Shown: in pieces, positions 1-10,570 of the stretch | Layout: each line of letters begins with the position of its first letter | Position numbering within the stretch: the first letter of the stretch is position 1 | Assembly (NCBI RefSeq): GCF_003576645.1 | Contig: NC_044930.1 | Location: 25,957,868 to 26,021,867, forward strand | Reading direction: 5' to 3' | From: Ipomoea triloba | Lineage: Eukaryota; Streptophyta; Magnoliopsida; Solanales; Convolvulaceae | Length of the DNA: 64,000 bases | Position numbers and translations under genes: made by a program | Notes under the pieces: model-generated | What the model was told of the DNA's origin: nothing | The model's input: the letters and a program-made list of their open reading frames with translations, nothing else | Databases searched by the model: none

Positions 1-32
1 CCCCCCCCCCCCCCCCCCACCCCTCCCCCCTT
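1..32. repeat. Poly-C tract at window edge
   Basis: An almost pure C run opens the window and is broken only by a few A and T. It may be a low-complexity tract or a sequencing or assembly edge. It is not a telomere repeat, because there is no CCCTAAA periodicity. Confidence 0.7.
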
Positions 33-2009
33 CCACCTCCATTCATTTTTTACACCAAATATTTAATTGCTTTTATTAACCGTTTTTAATGTTTAATTAA
101 TATGAGTAAATACATGGCTTCCAATAGTACTAATAGAATCTTGATTAATTTTTTTATTTGATTCGATCAACTCTGAACAATTTAGTTGATTTATCTCATT
201 ATGATTCTTTACAGATTAAAATTATAAGTCAAAGTTTACTTGGTGTATATTCCCGAATAGTTACTGTAAATTTTTCTTATCACTTAATAAGAATAATAAT
301 AATAAAATAATAATAATAGAAAGACTAACGTTATTTTCTCCTCTTAATTTTGTCTCTTAATATTTAGATGATTTCATAAATTTTTTGTAAGAAATATTTT
401 TAAAATGTGGAAAAGTCTCACATTTGAGAGGTTTCGTCGTGATAAATCATAATTGAAGACATATGTTTTAGTCACATTTTCTATATTGATTATATAAAAA
501 AATATTCATTGTCTATAAGTAATGATCAATCAATAAATTATAAAGTTAAATGTAATAAAACTCAATAATAATTACTTGCTTACTTATTATTCTTTGGTCA
601 AATCAATTATTTCTTCTTTACTTATTTATATTAGCATTTCTTATAATATTTAAATAAAGAAATGGTGATTTCTTCAGGAAAGTCGCCAGCTGGCGGCCAC
701 TTTGAAGCGCCTTAGCGGGCGTTTAGTGCACTCCAAGCGCGCCTTCTGTAGTTTTTTTTTTCAAAGTTTTTGCTTAAGAAAAATCTAATGAAACCCAAGC
801 TTCACATCTGTCCAAAAATCTTAACATCGATTTTTATTGTTTCAAAACTTGGCAAAGTCCACTACTGGAGATGCTAGCTCTTAATCCAGCATCGTTAATT
901 GAAACCGACACATAAAATGGGACGGATGAAGTATTATTATTAATAATATTTTATTTGTAACCAAATAATGAACAGTGTCAGGAATAGGGAGCAATATTTA
1001 ATGAAAAAAAAAAAGAGTTTTTTTTTAATATTTGATATTCTCCTCTTAATTTTAAAATTGCAAAAAAAATTATTTATTTATTTTTATTTATTAATCACCA
1101 ATGAACTCGCTTTTGAATTGACTAGCTAGAGTAGGTTGGCACAAAATTAATAAAATAAATTTTGTTTAATCATAAATGTCACTGCATATTTTGATTATAA
1201 TATAGTTGGCAATTTTACTACTTGACATTTTAAAAATTTTCTTATATTTTATTTTATATTACAATGTATGGAGTATTTGTACTAATTTATGATTCAAATT
1301 CTATTAAAGAAAATCAAATAAATGAGAATTTAATGCACTTTAAAGTTATTTAATATGGACATGCAACTACCTTTGTTTTTGTTTTTGTTTTTATTTTTTT
1401 TTTTGCTCCCAAAAAAAAAAAGAGGTCCATACAACACATTTTGTTTTTGTTTTTTATTTTATTTTTTATTTTGTTGTTGTTGTTGTTGTTGTTGTTGTTA
1501 TTGTTACCAAAATATTGAATTACCAACTCTAAGGGTCCCCCCACGTCCTGACCGGAACGAGCATCTTTCTATGTAAATTATGATAACTCAGCTCGATCAT
1601 CGTTCTCAAATTTCACCTCTGTAACTAACTGAGCTGCCTATGCGTGCTTCTTGTAGTTGTTGTTGTTGGTGCTGCTGCTGCTGTTGTTATTGAACTATCT
1701 CCTTGCAAAGGGAATAGCTATTTCGAAGGGTTAATATTTGACTATTCTCAACTCTCAAGTTCTCAATAATAACTTTTTATGCTAATACTTAATTTATCCT
1801 TAGCTATTTTTGTTATCTATTGTAAATGCATTCTACAACAAACAAACAACACAACACAACAACAAGAATAGTTTTTATGTTTATATATATTTATTTTTAA
1901 GCTTTATTTTTGTTAATGCCTAATTTTCTTTTAATTAATAGTATATTTTTATTTATGTACTATAATGTGTGTATAAGTGTGGACGGAAATATTGTATTTT
2001 GAATGCTTA
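33..2009. other. Gene-free AT-rich spacer
   Basis: No open frame, splice pattern or conserved protein was recognised. The stretch is AT-rich apart from a short GC-rich patch near 680-750, which I could not assign. It contains low-complexity T and GTT runs at 1373-1503, and the frames across them encode only poly-F, poly-C or poly-N peptides that I reject as genes. Confidence 0.6.
1373..1503. repeat. GTTTTT and GTT microsatellites
   Basis: A run of about four GTTTTT units starts near 1373 and a pure (GTT)n run of about ten units ends near 1503, separated by T- and A-rich sequence. A shorter, impure GTT/GCT run follows at about 1650-1690. Confidence 0.85.
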
Positions 2010-3034
2010 TTTTATTTAGAGAAAATTGTCATTTTGGTTCACTGACTATAGGGGACATGTTAATTGCAATATACGACTTTTAAAACTATTAATTTCGTAA
2101 CTTAACTATGCAATTCTTATCAATTTTAGTCACTCCGACCAAATTGCCGGTCAAATCTCACTGAAAAATCTTAAACTCTAAAATAATGAGGATATTTTAG
2201 TCATTTCACGCCTCTTTCTTCTTCTCCGGCGAGCTTCCACTTTTCTTCGACGAGCTTTCACTTTTCTTCGACCAACTTCCACTTTTCTCCGGCGAGCAAC
2301 AGGATCAACGACAGCCTCCACCCACCATTCCCTACCATCCTCTCCCTCTCTCAACATGCCGTCGGGGACCTGCTGTAGTTGGGGATTCAGATACATATTC
2401 CGATTAGAGAGCGGCGGCGCCGACGATATAGAGGCCGAGTTTGGGAGCATCCGAGGCCCAATTCCACTGAAATTGCCCAAATTCACAGGAGTGGTATGGT
2501 GATGGGCATGATTCGAGGTGGAATTTAACGTTTGCTCAATTGTAGCATTCACAACTGGGCTGGAAAAACTCTCCTCCCTCATCACTCTGCTCACGCCAGG
2601 GTCGTCAAGATTTGATATTATCAACTACTTGAGCTCGACTTTGACAGCGAGTAGTGGCGGTTACTGCTGCTTGGGGCAGCCGCGACGCTGATTCGCCTGC
2701 GCCCGCTTGAGAGAGGCATTAAGGGAATTGGAAACCGACGACTTGGTCCCCGACGACATGTTGAGAGAGGGAGAGGATGGGAGGAAATGGTGGGTGGAGA
2801 AAAGTGGAAGCTCGCCGGAGAAGAAGAAAGATGTGCTAAATGACTAAAATACCCTCATTATTTTAGGGTTTAGGATTTTTCGGTGAGATTTGACTGGCAA
2901 TTTGGCTAGAGTGACCAAAATTGATAAAAATTGCATAGTTAAGGTATGAAATTAACAGTTTTGAAAGTCGTGGATTGCAATTAACAGAACCCCTATAGTT
3001 AGTGGACCAAAATGACAATTTACTCTTTTATTTA
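2010..3034. mobile_element. Pack-MULE-like element with long terminal inverted repeats
   Basis: The element proper is 2019-3025 (1007 bp), flanked by a perfect 9-bp target duplication TTTTATTTA (2010-2018 and 3026-3034). The two ends are long inverted repeats: the left arm is about 350 bp (2019-2369) and the right arm about 280 bp (2745-3025). Both begin with GAG, one variable base, then AAATTGTCATTTTGGT. The left arm carries an extra, internally repetitive CTTCCACTTTTCTTCGA block. Nine-base duplications and long arms are typical of Mutator-like elements. No transposase is present, so it is non-autonomous. Its centre is a host gene fragment (2370-2744). Confidence 0.85.
2370..2744 (-). pseudogene. 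Captured SMAX1/SMXL-type fragment, broken
   Basis: Read on the minus strand, the centre of the MULE encodes pieces that match the N-terminal Clp-N region of SMAX1/SMXL proteins, the repressors of karrikin and strigolactone signalling. In order I see SLNASLKRAQANQRRGCPK, then VKVEL, LDDPGVSRVMRE, ATIEQTLN and NMYLNPQLQQ. Two in-frame stops interrupt it: a TAA just after the GCPKQQ segment, and a TAG after VELK where the family has glutamine. Both fit a CAA-to-TAA or CAG-to-TAG change. Both edges abut the inverted repeats at a GGTCCCCGACG motif. The fragment lacks nearly all of the parent gene and cannot make a functional protein. The family call rests on remembered sequence, not on a search. 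Confidence 0.8.
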
Positions 3035-3694
3035 TATTCGTTAATCTAACCAAACACTATATATACAGTGTAATACAATTCATGAAGTCTATTTCTTACA
3101 CAAACCAACTAGTGGAATAAAATTCTAATTCTATTTTTTACATATTCAATTCCCTATGAAATATTGTTCCTATTACTTTAAAATTCATTCCATGAACCAA
3201 ATGTGATGTTAATGTTTTATTTAACATGAACATGATTAACATTCTCAAATCTCAATGTATTGCCCTATGTGGCTAACTAAAAAGCATGTGATCAAAGTAC
3301 AAACAAAATATTGTTACTAATAGTAGTTTGGGTATGAAAAATGATATCTTCCCCACTATTTTTTTTTTTTTGATGAAACAAGATATACAACACTACTTAT
3401 AATGTACATGGTAATAAAATATTTGATATCAAACTAGCTCGATAAGTTTAATTCAACAAATATTTGTGAGTTTAATGGAGCGGTCCAAGTTTAGAAGCCC
3501 AAGTTTGGTGGCACATGTCTTAGACAATACTGACGTCATTTAATATGTCACACGTGGAGCCACCGTTACAGCATAATAGGCAATGTATCACCTGAAAGTC
3601 CATAGTTGATGATTAGTTTATGTACCAAATAAAGGGTTTTATGAAAAGTTACAAATTTATAAATCTCAAAGTAATTCACTTAGCAAGCTCCGAT
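3035..3694. other. Gene-free spacer
   Basis: AT-rich sequence lies between the Pack-MULE and the solo LTR. I see nothing supportable in it apart from a poly-T run near 3360. Confidence 0.5.
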
Positions 3695-4165
3695 ATTAAT
3701 GATAGAGATAAAATCCCGGTTTGAGTATACTGACCTTCCGATTTACATTCTGCCCGCTGGTCTATTGTGGGTGCTCAGGAACCCCACTCATCCTCCCGGC
3801 CTTTGTGGGTCGGTCAGACTAGCGTCCCGTCCCACTCTGACACCTTATCTGACTAAAGTTTTGACTTATCCGAGACTAGCACCTGGCTCCCATATGATTG
3901 GGTCGTTGCTCGGGCCGATGCATGTTCGACACGTGTGGCGCATACATCTGGACCGGAGCCCTTCCCGAGGCGACCTATAAAAGGCGCATTTATTGCTGAC
4001 AGAAGGACTTTTGGCTATTTTATCTTATGAATAGTCAAAGAGAACAGAAACCTCTAACCCACTATCACGTAGATCGGTTTCGTATAGGGTATATCTACTT
4101 GTACCCGCTTCAGTATCAATACAGAGTATTTTTATCGTACATCCGTATTTTATGATATCAATTAA
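3695..4165 (+). mobile_element. Solo LTR of an LTR retrotransposon
   Basis: The LTR is 3700-4160 (461 bp). It starts TGATA and ends TATCA, so the ends are short inverted repeats, and it is flanked by a perfect 5-bp duplication ATTAA (3695-3699 and 4161-4165). A TATA box (TATAAAAGG, about 3976-3984) sits where the U3/R border is expected, after a GC-richer U3, which orients it on the plus strand. No internal domain adjoins it, so it is probably the product of unequal recombination between two LTRs. The 93-codon frame inside is not a gene. Confidence 0.8.
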
Positions 4166-4170
4166 TACTA

Positions 4171-4629
4171 CTGATGACCACTGTTGCAAAAATCCCCGCC
4201 TAAACCGCTTAGGCGCTAGGCGCTCCTAGGCCGAGGCGAATTGCTCCCTAGGCGTCCGCCTAGCGCCTAACTCGGCCGACTGGGCCGAGTTGGTGGCCGA
4301 CTAGGCCGAATTTGGCCGAGTTAACTCGCCCAACTCGACAGAGTTAGCCGAGTTAACTCGAGCGAGTCGGCCTGGTTAATTTTATTATTATATTTATATA
4401 TATTTAAATTTATTTATTTATATAAGTAAGATAAGTAAGAGATATATATATAATATATATAATATAATATATGACATACACCCACCCACATGAATTAATT
4501 TTATGTTTTTATATGTCGCCGCCTAGAACCGCCTAGGTACCGCCTAGGCGCCGTCTAGACCGCTTAGGCGCTAGGCGCTAATCTACCGCCCGATTAGCGC
4601 CTAGCACCTACTGCAACTTTGCTGATGAC
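4171..4629. mobile_element. hAT-like non-autonomous element rich in CCTAGGCG
   Basis: The element is 4179-4621 (443 bp) with a perfect 8-bp duplication CTGATGAC (4171-4178 and 4622-4629). The ends are CACTGTTGCA and, reverse-complemented, CAAAGTTGCA, so they share CA plus GTTGCA, which fits the hAT superfamily. Both sides carry dense palindromic CCTAGGCG/CGCCTAGG motifs and the centre is AT-rich. There is no transposase. A related, truncated copy is at 22864-23056. Confidence 0.75.
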
Positions 4630-4755
4630 ATTGAATTTTGTCATTATCGAAAGGTATATACGGAGAGAAATTGTATTAAGGAGACTCTATGCTCCTACAA
4701 TGGGGGCAATGGGACACTGTGATAGTTCCGCCCTCCCCGCTCACCCCTCCCCACC

Positions 4756-4756
<1 letters not shown>

Positions 4757-4791
<35 letters not shown>
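4757..4791. repeat. (TA)n microsatellite
   Basis: An uninterrupted TA run of about 16-17 units lies between the hAT-like element and the FLZ promoter region. Confidence 0.9.
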
Positions 4792-4794
<3 letters not shown>

Positions 4795-6359
4795 GATTAT
4801 TTTAACCAATTAAGAAACACTAATTTAAAACTATGCATTGGCATTGGTTTAATCGCGCAATGTGTGTGATGACTATTAACTTAAATATATGCACAAATTT
4901 TTAAATGTTTGAGTAGCTTAGTTGTACCCAATAACTATTTATAATTACAAATGGAGAGGAAAATGCACAAAAAAAAAAAACCGATATTTGTATATATACT
5001 TTGTATATCAGTATATGTATGTATTTACAGGCGTATGCGTACAGTGTCCATTTCTAGAGAATAGAGAGAGAAAGTGTATTTGAGAAGCTACTCTGATTTT
5101 GAGAGACAGAGAGAGAGGAGGGGAAACGTGTACTGAACAAGTCACAGTCACACATATATATATATACATACATACAATCACAGACATAAATTGTGAGAGA
5201 TAACTCTCTCTCTCTCTCTCTCTCTCACTCTTCTCTCTCTACAGGTGTTCTTCTTCCTTGCATTGCATTTGAGTTTCTCACTCAGACCTCTGAAGCTTCT
5301 AGAGGTGGAAAAATCCAGGTGAGCTTCTAAGGATTTTTCTTCTTTTAAAAAAATTTCTTTTGTAATTTGTTACCCCTACTGTAAGATGTAAGAGGATTAT
5401 ACTTTGCGTTGTTCGAAAAATACTTGCTTGGATTTTTCGTTTCTTAATGGGGGAGTAAAAGAGTAAAGCTTAATCTAGTTTTGATTTACTTTTCTTTTTT
5501 TCTTCCTCTTGTTCTTCATTTCTGATAGTGATCTTTCTATGACCTGATTTTCAACTTCTTAATCTGTTTTGATTTTCTTTCTTTGCTTTTTCGGGTTCTT
5601 TTGGGTGTGATTTGGGCCTTTAATTACAGAAATGGAGTGGGATCTCTTGCTTATGATTGATTGATCAATGAGCATTTAGATTCGGTGGATATTGATTTTG
5701 ATTTTTGATTTTTTTTCTATGAAATGTGGGTGTGTTGCTGAGTGTCCATTTTCTTGAATACAACTATTATTTTTCCATTTTCTTGAATATATGTATGTGT
5801 TGTCATCTACCCTTGAGGTCTCCTACTTGTTGACTTTCAGTACCATGGCTTTGACTGATTATTCTTATTTCTGACTGGAAAACTTTCCTTTTCTTTCTTC
5901 TTCAAAGTTTTCTTCATCCTATTATTTATCTAGGTCTTGGATATGGCACCAAAGGGCTTTTTTTTTTTTATCCCTAATTTTTTTGGCCTTACACACATGC
6001 AAGGATTACTGGATTAGAGCTAATCCTCCTTTGATCTGTGGATGGATTTCCATTCTGGGTTTGTTAATTTCTTTTTGAAATGTACAGTATGCAGCTCATG
6101 GATTGATTATTCTAAGTGCTTCTTTCTTTTAATAACAGTTTATTTCTTTTATCTAATTTGAATTGTTTTTTATATTTGGCTTACTAAGCATGCTTTGATG
6201 AAGAACTTATTGTATATGTTGTAATGATTTCAGAGATTGTGTTAATACTTTTGTAATTTGCTTTTATATAGTGTGAGTTAACTTTTTGGTTTTCTTCATA
6301 CAGGTGCTGGACTTTTGGTGTATTGAAAATTTTCTAGGGCGATTTGAGGTTTAAGGACA
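4792..6359 (+). promoter_or_regulatory. Promoter, 5' UTR and leader intron of the FLZ gene
   Basis: The start codon at 6360 is preceded by a probable leader intron, 5319 (GTGAGC, after AAATCCAG) to 6303 (ACAG), of 985 bp. The upstream leader exon, roughly 5100-5318, is purine/pyrimidine-rich with a (CT)n run at about 5203-5226. AT-rich TATA-like sequence lies near 5155-5165. Introns of this size in the 5' UTR often raise expression in plants; that effect is inferred here. The transcription start is not determined. Confidence 0.55.
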
Positions 6360-7656
6360 ATGTTGAGGAAGAGGACCAGATCACAGAAAGATCAACAGAT
6401 GGGTCACTTGATGCCTGATTCATCATCAGAGTCCCATTTAAACTCTGGTGTTTTTGCTCAGAAACACAAAGTCAGTTCCTTCTTCAATGTCCCTGCTCTG
6501 TTTGTTGGGCTCAATCCTAAGCAATCAGAATCTGATTCAGTTAGAAGTCCCACTTCTCCACTTGAATTTCGGGTCTTCTCAACTCTTAATACCCTTAGGT
6601 CTCAAAGATCATCTGAGGGACATCAGAAGAGCTGGGGTGGTAGTAAAGTAGGCCTGAGCATTATTGATGCTCTCGATGACAAAACTAAGCGGCCTGGGAA
6701 TCTTCCCATACCCTCTAAGAGTAAAAATATTATCTTTGGACCACAAATGAGTTGCAAGACACCAAATTTTCTAAACCATTCTGACTCTTTTGATGCAGCT
6801 AAGTCATTGCCTAAAAACATCCCAATTTTCCCTTGTACTGAGCCTAAACCATTCAATCTCCATAATGACAGTTCTTATGTTTTGTTTGGAATTGGAGATG
6901 CCCCATTGGAGGAGGGTATTTCGTCTCAAAATATGCGCTCTTGCTCGCTAGATTCAGGAAGGTCTGGGTCACATTTTGCTGGTTTTGCAAGCCGTAAATC
7001 TAACTTGCACTCTGGGAGTTTTGGTACTGAACATGGAATAAACTCGGCAATTTCTCAAAATGGCAGAGAACTGTCAAAGTTGGGCAACTCATCAGGTGCA
7101 AAGCTGAGCTCGATGCCAGCGCCCTCTGGTTCTATTTCAACAAGTGAGATAGAGCTTTCTGAGGATTATACCTGTGTGAGAACCCATGGCCCCAATCCTA
7201 AGGTGACCCATATTTTTTGTGACTGCATTTTAGAATGTCACAACAATGAATTCACCAATTTTTCAAAGAATGGTGAAGAGGAGAAAGGGTTGTCAAAGGG
7301 GCCTGACTGCTGTGAAGAACACCTTTCATATCCCTCAAGTGATTTCTTGATCTTCTGCTATACATGCAAGAAGAAATTGGATGGCAAGGACATATTTATA
7401 TACAGGTTTGCTACAATGTGCTGTTCTAGTGATCTATATATATTTATGCATAATTTTACAGTTCAATTGTGACTCTTAGAATTGATGTGTTTTTATGTTA
7501 TACAGGGGTGAGAAAGCATTTTGTAGTTCTTCTTGCCGCTCTGAGGAGATTTTGATTGATGAGCAAAAGGAGAAAACCAATAAAGGTGGTGATGATTTTG
7601 AAAAGCCAAACAGCCCCGAGGAATCTTTTGAGAGCAGTTTGTTCATTGCTACATAG
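6360..7656 (+). CDS. FCS-like zinc finger (FLZ/DUF581) protein
   Basis: Two coding exons (6360-7405 and 7506-7656) give 398 aa; the intron is GT-AG and 100 bp. The FLZ domain spans about residues 325-372. Its zinc ligands are C333 and C336 in exon 1 (FCYTC) and C355 and C359 in exon 2 (FCSSSC), so the intron splits the finger just after YR. The preceding 320 residues are low-complexity and Ser-rich, as in longer FLZ proteins. Family knowledge: FLZ proteins are plant-specific adaptors that bind SnRK1 kinase subunits in nucleus and cytoplasm. ATG 6360 is the first in-frame start after the leader intron. If the intron is retained, translation runs on to a stop at 7470-7472 and the finger is lost. 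Which family member this is cannot be told from sequence alone. Confidence 0.92.
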
Positions 7657-8302
7657 GACACTGCGTTGTAGTCACTAGGGCCATGATTGATGAGATTGTC
7701 ACACAGGGTAGACACGATTTATCATCTGTTTCCTAAGAGCTGTTTTATGTGGATCTTTCTGCAGCCATGGATGATTGTAGTGTGCACTGCTCCTGAATTT
7801 CATTTCTCATGGTCTTGGTGTGAAACGGTTAAACCGTGATTTTGCATAATTCTAACTTTGATATGTTATAGTAGAGTTTCCTTTGGAAATCTCTGAGGAG
7901 AAGGGCTATAGTACACCCTTTTGGCTCCCCAAATTTTCGTTTTTGTTCTTCTGTAGTGGCAGAAGTTGATAAGCCTCACCCAACTTTTCTAAATGAATAT
8001 TAATGATTTTATGTATACCTCAGCTTTTGCCCTTTTGAAATCTGAAGTGAACTTCTCTGCATATTCTCTTCAATCCAGCAACCTTAAAGAACAACAACAT
8101 CATTAGCTCTGCTATACTATGAGTTTCAACTGATAACACTCCATCCTATACATCATCAACCTCTTGCATTCACTTTATGAATAATCACATTGCATATGCC
8201 ATTAGATTCATTTGCCTGTCTGTTTCAAACTCGCGTCATATATATGCTTCTTCAGTGCTTACTTCTGTTTCAAACTTGCGTCATGAGGTTCTGTTCTGCA
8301 GT
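7657..8302 (+). other. Probable 3' UTR of the FLZ gene and spacer
   Basis: T-rich sequence follows the stop codon, with AATGAATATTAATG-type AU-rich stretches near 7990 that could serve as polyadenylation signals. The end of transcription is not determined. No further gene is seen. Confidence 0.45.
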
Positions 8303-8740
8303 GCGCTTTCTTTAACTGATCATTCTGTATTGACCTTGGGGATACCTTGTTTATGAACTGTGATTGGGATGGCTGTGATGAATTTTACGCGCTTTCTTTA
8401 ACTGATCATTCTGTATTGAACTTCGGGATACCTGGTTTATGAACTGTGATTAGGATGGGTGTGATGATTTTTACACGCTTTCTTTAACTGATCATTCTGC
8501 ATTGACCTTCAGGATACCTGGTTTATGAACTGTGATTAGGATGGGTGATGATTTTTACGCGCTTTCTTTAACTGATCATTCTGTATTGACCTTCGGGATA
8601 ACTGTGATTAGGATGGGTGTGATGATTTTTACGCGCTTTCTTTAACGGATCATTCTGTACTGACCTTCAGGATACCTTGTTTATGAACTGTGATTAGGAT
8701 GGCATTGATGAATTTTTTTAACTGATCATTCTGTATTGAC
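8303..8740. repeat. 85-bp minisatellite downstream of the FLZ gene
   Basis: About five to six tandem units begin with GCGCTTTCTTTAACTGATCA, at 8303, 8389, 8474, 8559 and about 8633, followed by a partial unit near 8718. Spacing is 85-86 bp, except for one unit shortened to about 74 bp that has lost a GATACCTGGTTTATGA-type segment. Units differ at few positions, so the array is young. Confidence 0.85.
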
Positions 8741-10058
8741 ATTGGTGAATTGTTGGAGTACAATGTACATTGTTTGACTTGTCTCTGTCGAACATGGGCA
8801 CACCACGCTCCACACTGAAGGTGATGTATTATAGCTTTTCTTTAAAATTGCCTTTTTGTGTACTTTGTGTGTTCATGGCATGTGGCTGCTATTATCATGG
8901 AGGTCCTCCAGAAGACACAGAACTATTATGCTTCTTATCTGGGAAAACTGTTGGTTAACTTTTGGTTTGCTTCTCCATTTCCTTGCTTGCTATCCATTTT
9001 ATACAACATGATTGTGATCATGAAAATCAATGTGTCTAAGTTGTGGTCTCGACTTTCGACCCACAACTTAACTCATTTTGAGTGAAGTAAATCATTTTTA
9101 CCAACTCCATCAATTACTAAAACTATATTTTTAATACATTAAATATTTAATTTTTGAAAATACATTATTTTGGGTATTGAATGTTCATTATTTGGTATAC
9201 TATTAAATAATAAATCTTTAGTATATTACAAATCAACATTTTTTTAACGATACACAATATAATAATTTGCCGTGTTCACTATTCAATGGTAATTTATATC
9301 GTGGACTCTGATTCAATACACAGAAGTTGACTTTATAATGTAAAGAATTCATATTCATAATGTACAGAATTTATGTTTATAATACACATACACATAAACA
9401 CGATATAATTAGCATATATACAGAATTTGACTTCATAAAGGCACTGTTTGGTAAATAATCAGTCTATCAGCCAATTTTGGCTTATTTGACCATTATTAGT
9501 TGTTTGACTTGGTTAAAAAATCAATATAAGTTGGTTAATAAGCTTGTTGTAACTCCAAAATGCTAAAATTCAACAGGCTACTCAAAGCAGCCTTTTCAAT
9601 TAGCTTTTTGAGAAAAGAAATTATACCAAATAGCTAGCAACTAATAACTAATTTATCAAACAACTTTCTACAATCAGCTAATGTTATCAACAAATTATAC
9701 ATTCTAACTCAAACAGCCAACCCAATCAGCTAACAACCATTTACCAAACAGGGCCAAAGTACAGAATTTATGTTCATAATATACATACACAAACACAATA
9801 TGTTCATAATGCACATAATTTATGTTCATAATGCATAGAATTCATGGTTATTATATTATATTTGTGTGTGTATTATGAATATGAATTCTGTATCAAATTC
9901 AGTGTATTGGATTAGGGTCCACAGTGTACTATGAATTCTGGTCCACAATATAAGTGGTTACTTCTGCCTTTGGGACTAATGGGCTACAATAAGTTGGACT
10001 CATACAGAAAAATATGTGCATTTTGTATGCTGTAAATGTGCCTTAAGTTAATGGGCTA
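8741..10058. other. Spacer holding a Tourist-like MITE (about 9440-9754)
   Basis: No convincing gene; the two overlapping frames at 8770-9085 have no recognisable domain. The segment 9440-9754 starts GGCACTGTTTGGTAAAT and ends ATTTACCAAACAGGGCC, so it has inverted ends. It matches the elements at 26915-27224 and 39377-39700. The target duplication of this copy is unclear. Confidence 0.6.
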
Positions 10059-10254
10059 GGCAATCATAACTCTTGGGTTTATCGAGGCAAACCCACTCCT
10101 CTTCCGAGTATGTGAGTACTAGGTTGCTCATAGCTGACCGGCTCAAACCCGGGTGACACGGGTGACAGACATTTTCGAACTCAGGACCTCATGGCCGCGA
10201 GCGTCTTGGTCCTGCCACTCAGACTGCCCTTACGGGCAAGGCAAGCATAACTCT
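10059..10254 (-). mobile_element. tRNA-derived SINE, family 2
   Basis: Element 10074-10239 is flanked by a 15-bp duplication GGCAANCATAACTCT (10059-10073 and 10240-10254, one mismatch). On the minus strand it starts GGGCAGTCTGAGTGGCAGG (box-A like) and contains CCTGAGTTCGAAAA (box-B like, GTTCGA). It differs from the other two SINE types in this window. The 93-codon frame across it is not a gene. Confidence 0.7.
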
Positions 10255-10570
10255 ATGAACATAATTATTATAGTCAATCGTTATATCGTGAATCAGGTTC
10301 TAATATGTGCATGTTGGACCATGGCCGGGCAAGCATCACTATATGAACATAATTGTTATGGTTCACTAGTGATAGGATTTACCAATTATGTGCCATTAAA
10401 AATGATTATCAGTAATACTCAATACACTACATGATTGTATTGATCGACACCATAGAAGTTTTAATAATTGTATAATTGTATTATAGGGTATTATTTTAAT
10501 TTTTAACTAAAATGAAACCCATCTTGAAAGGTTGTTAAGTGAAACCATCTTTCAATTAAAAAAAGAGGTC

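Noticed and set aside
1..32. Poly-C tract as a telomere or G-quadruplex regulatory site
   Set aside because: There is no telomere periodicity, and the tract sits at the window edge, so context is missing.
1350..1576. Overlapping frames on both strands across the GTT/T runs
   Set aside because: They are low-complexity translations of microsatellites, with poly-Asn, poly-Cys and poly-Phe, and no conserved part.
3699..3980. 93-codon plus-strand frame
   Set aside because: It lies entirely inside the U3 region of the solo LTR and its start codon overlaps the target duplication.
8303..8740. Possible CRISPR-like array
   Set aside because: Units are 85-bp head-to-tail repeats with no unique spacers, and the DNA is from a plant nucleus. 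The same reasoning rejects 41285-41880.
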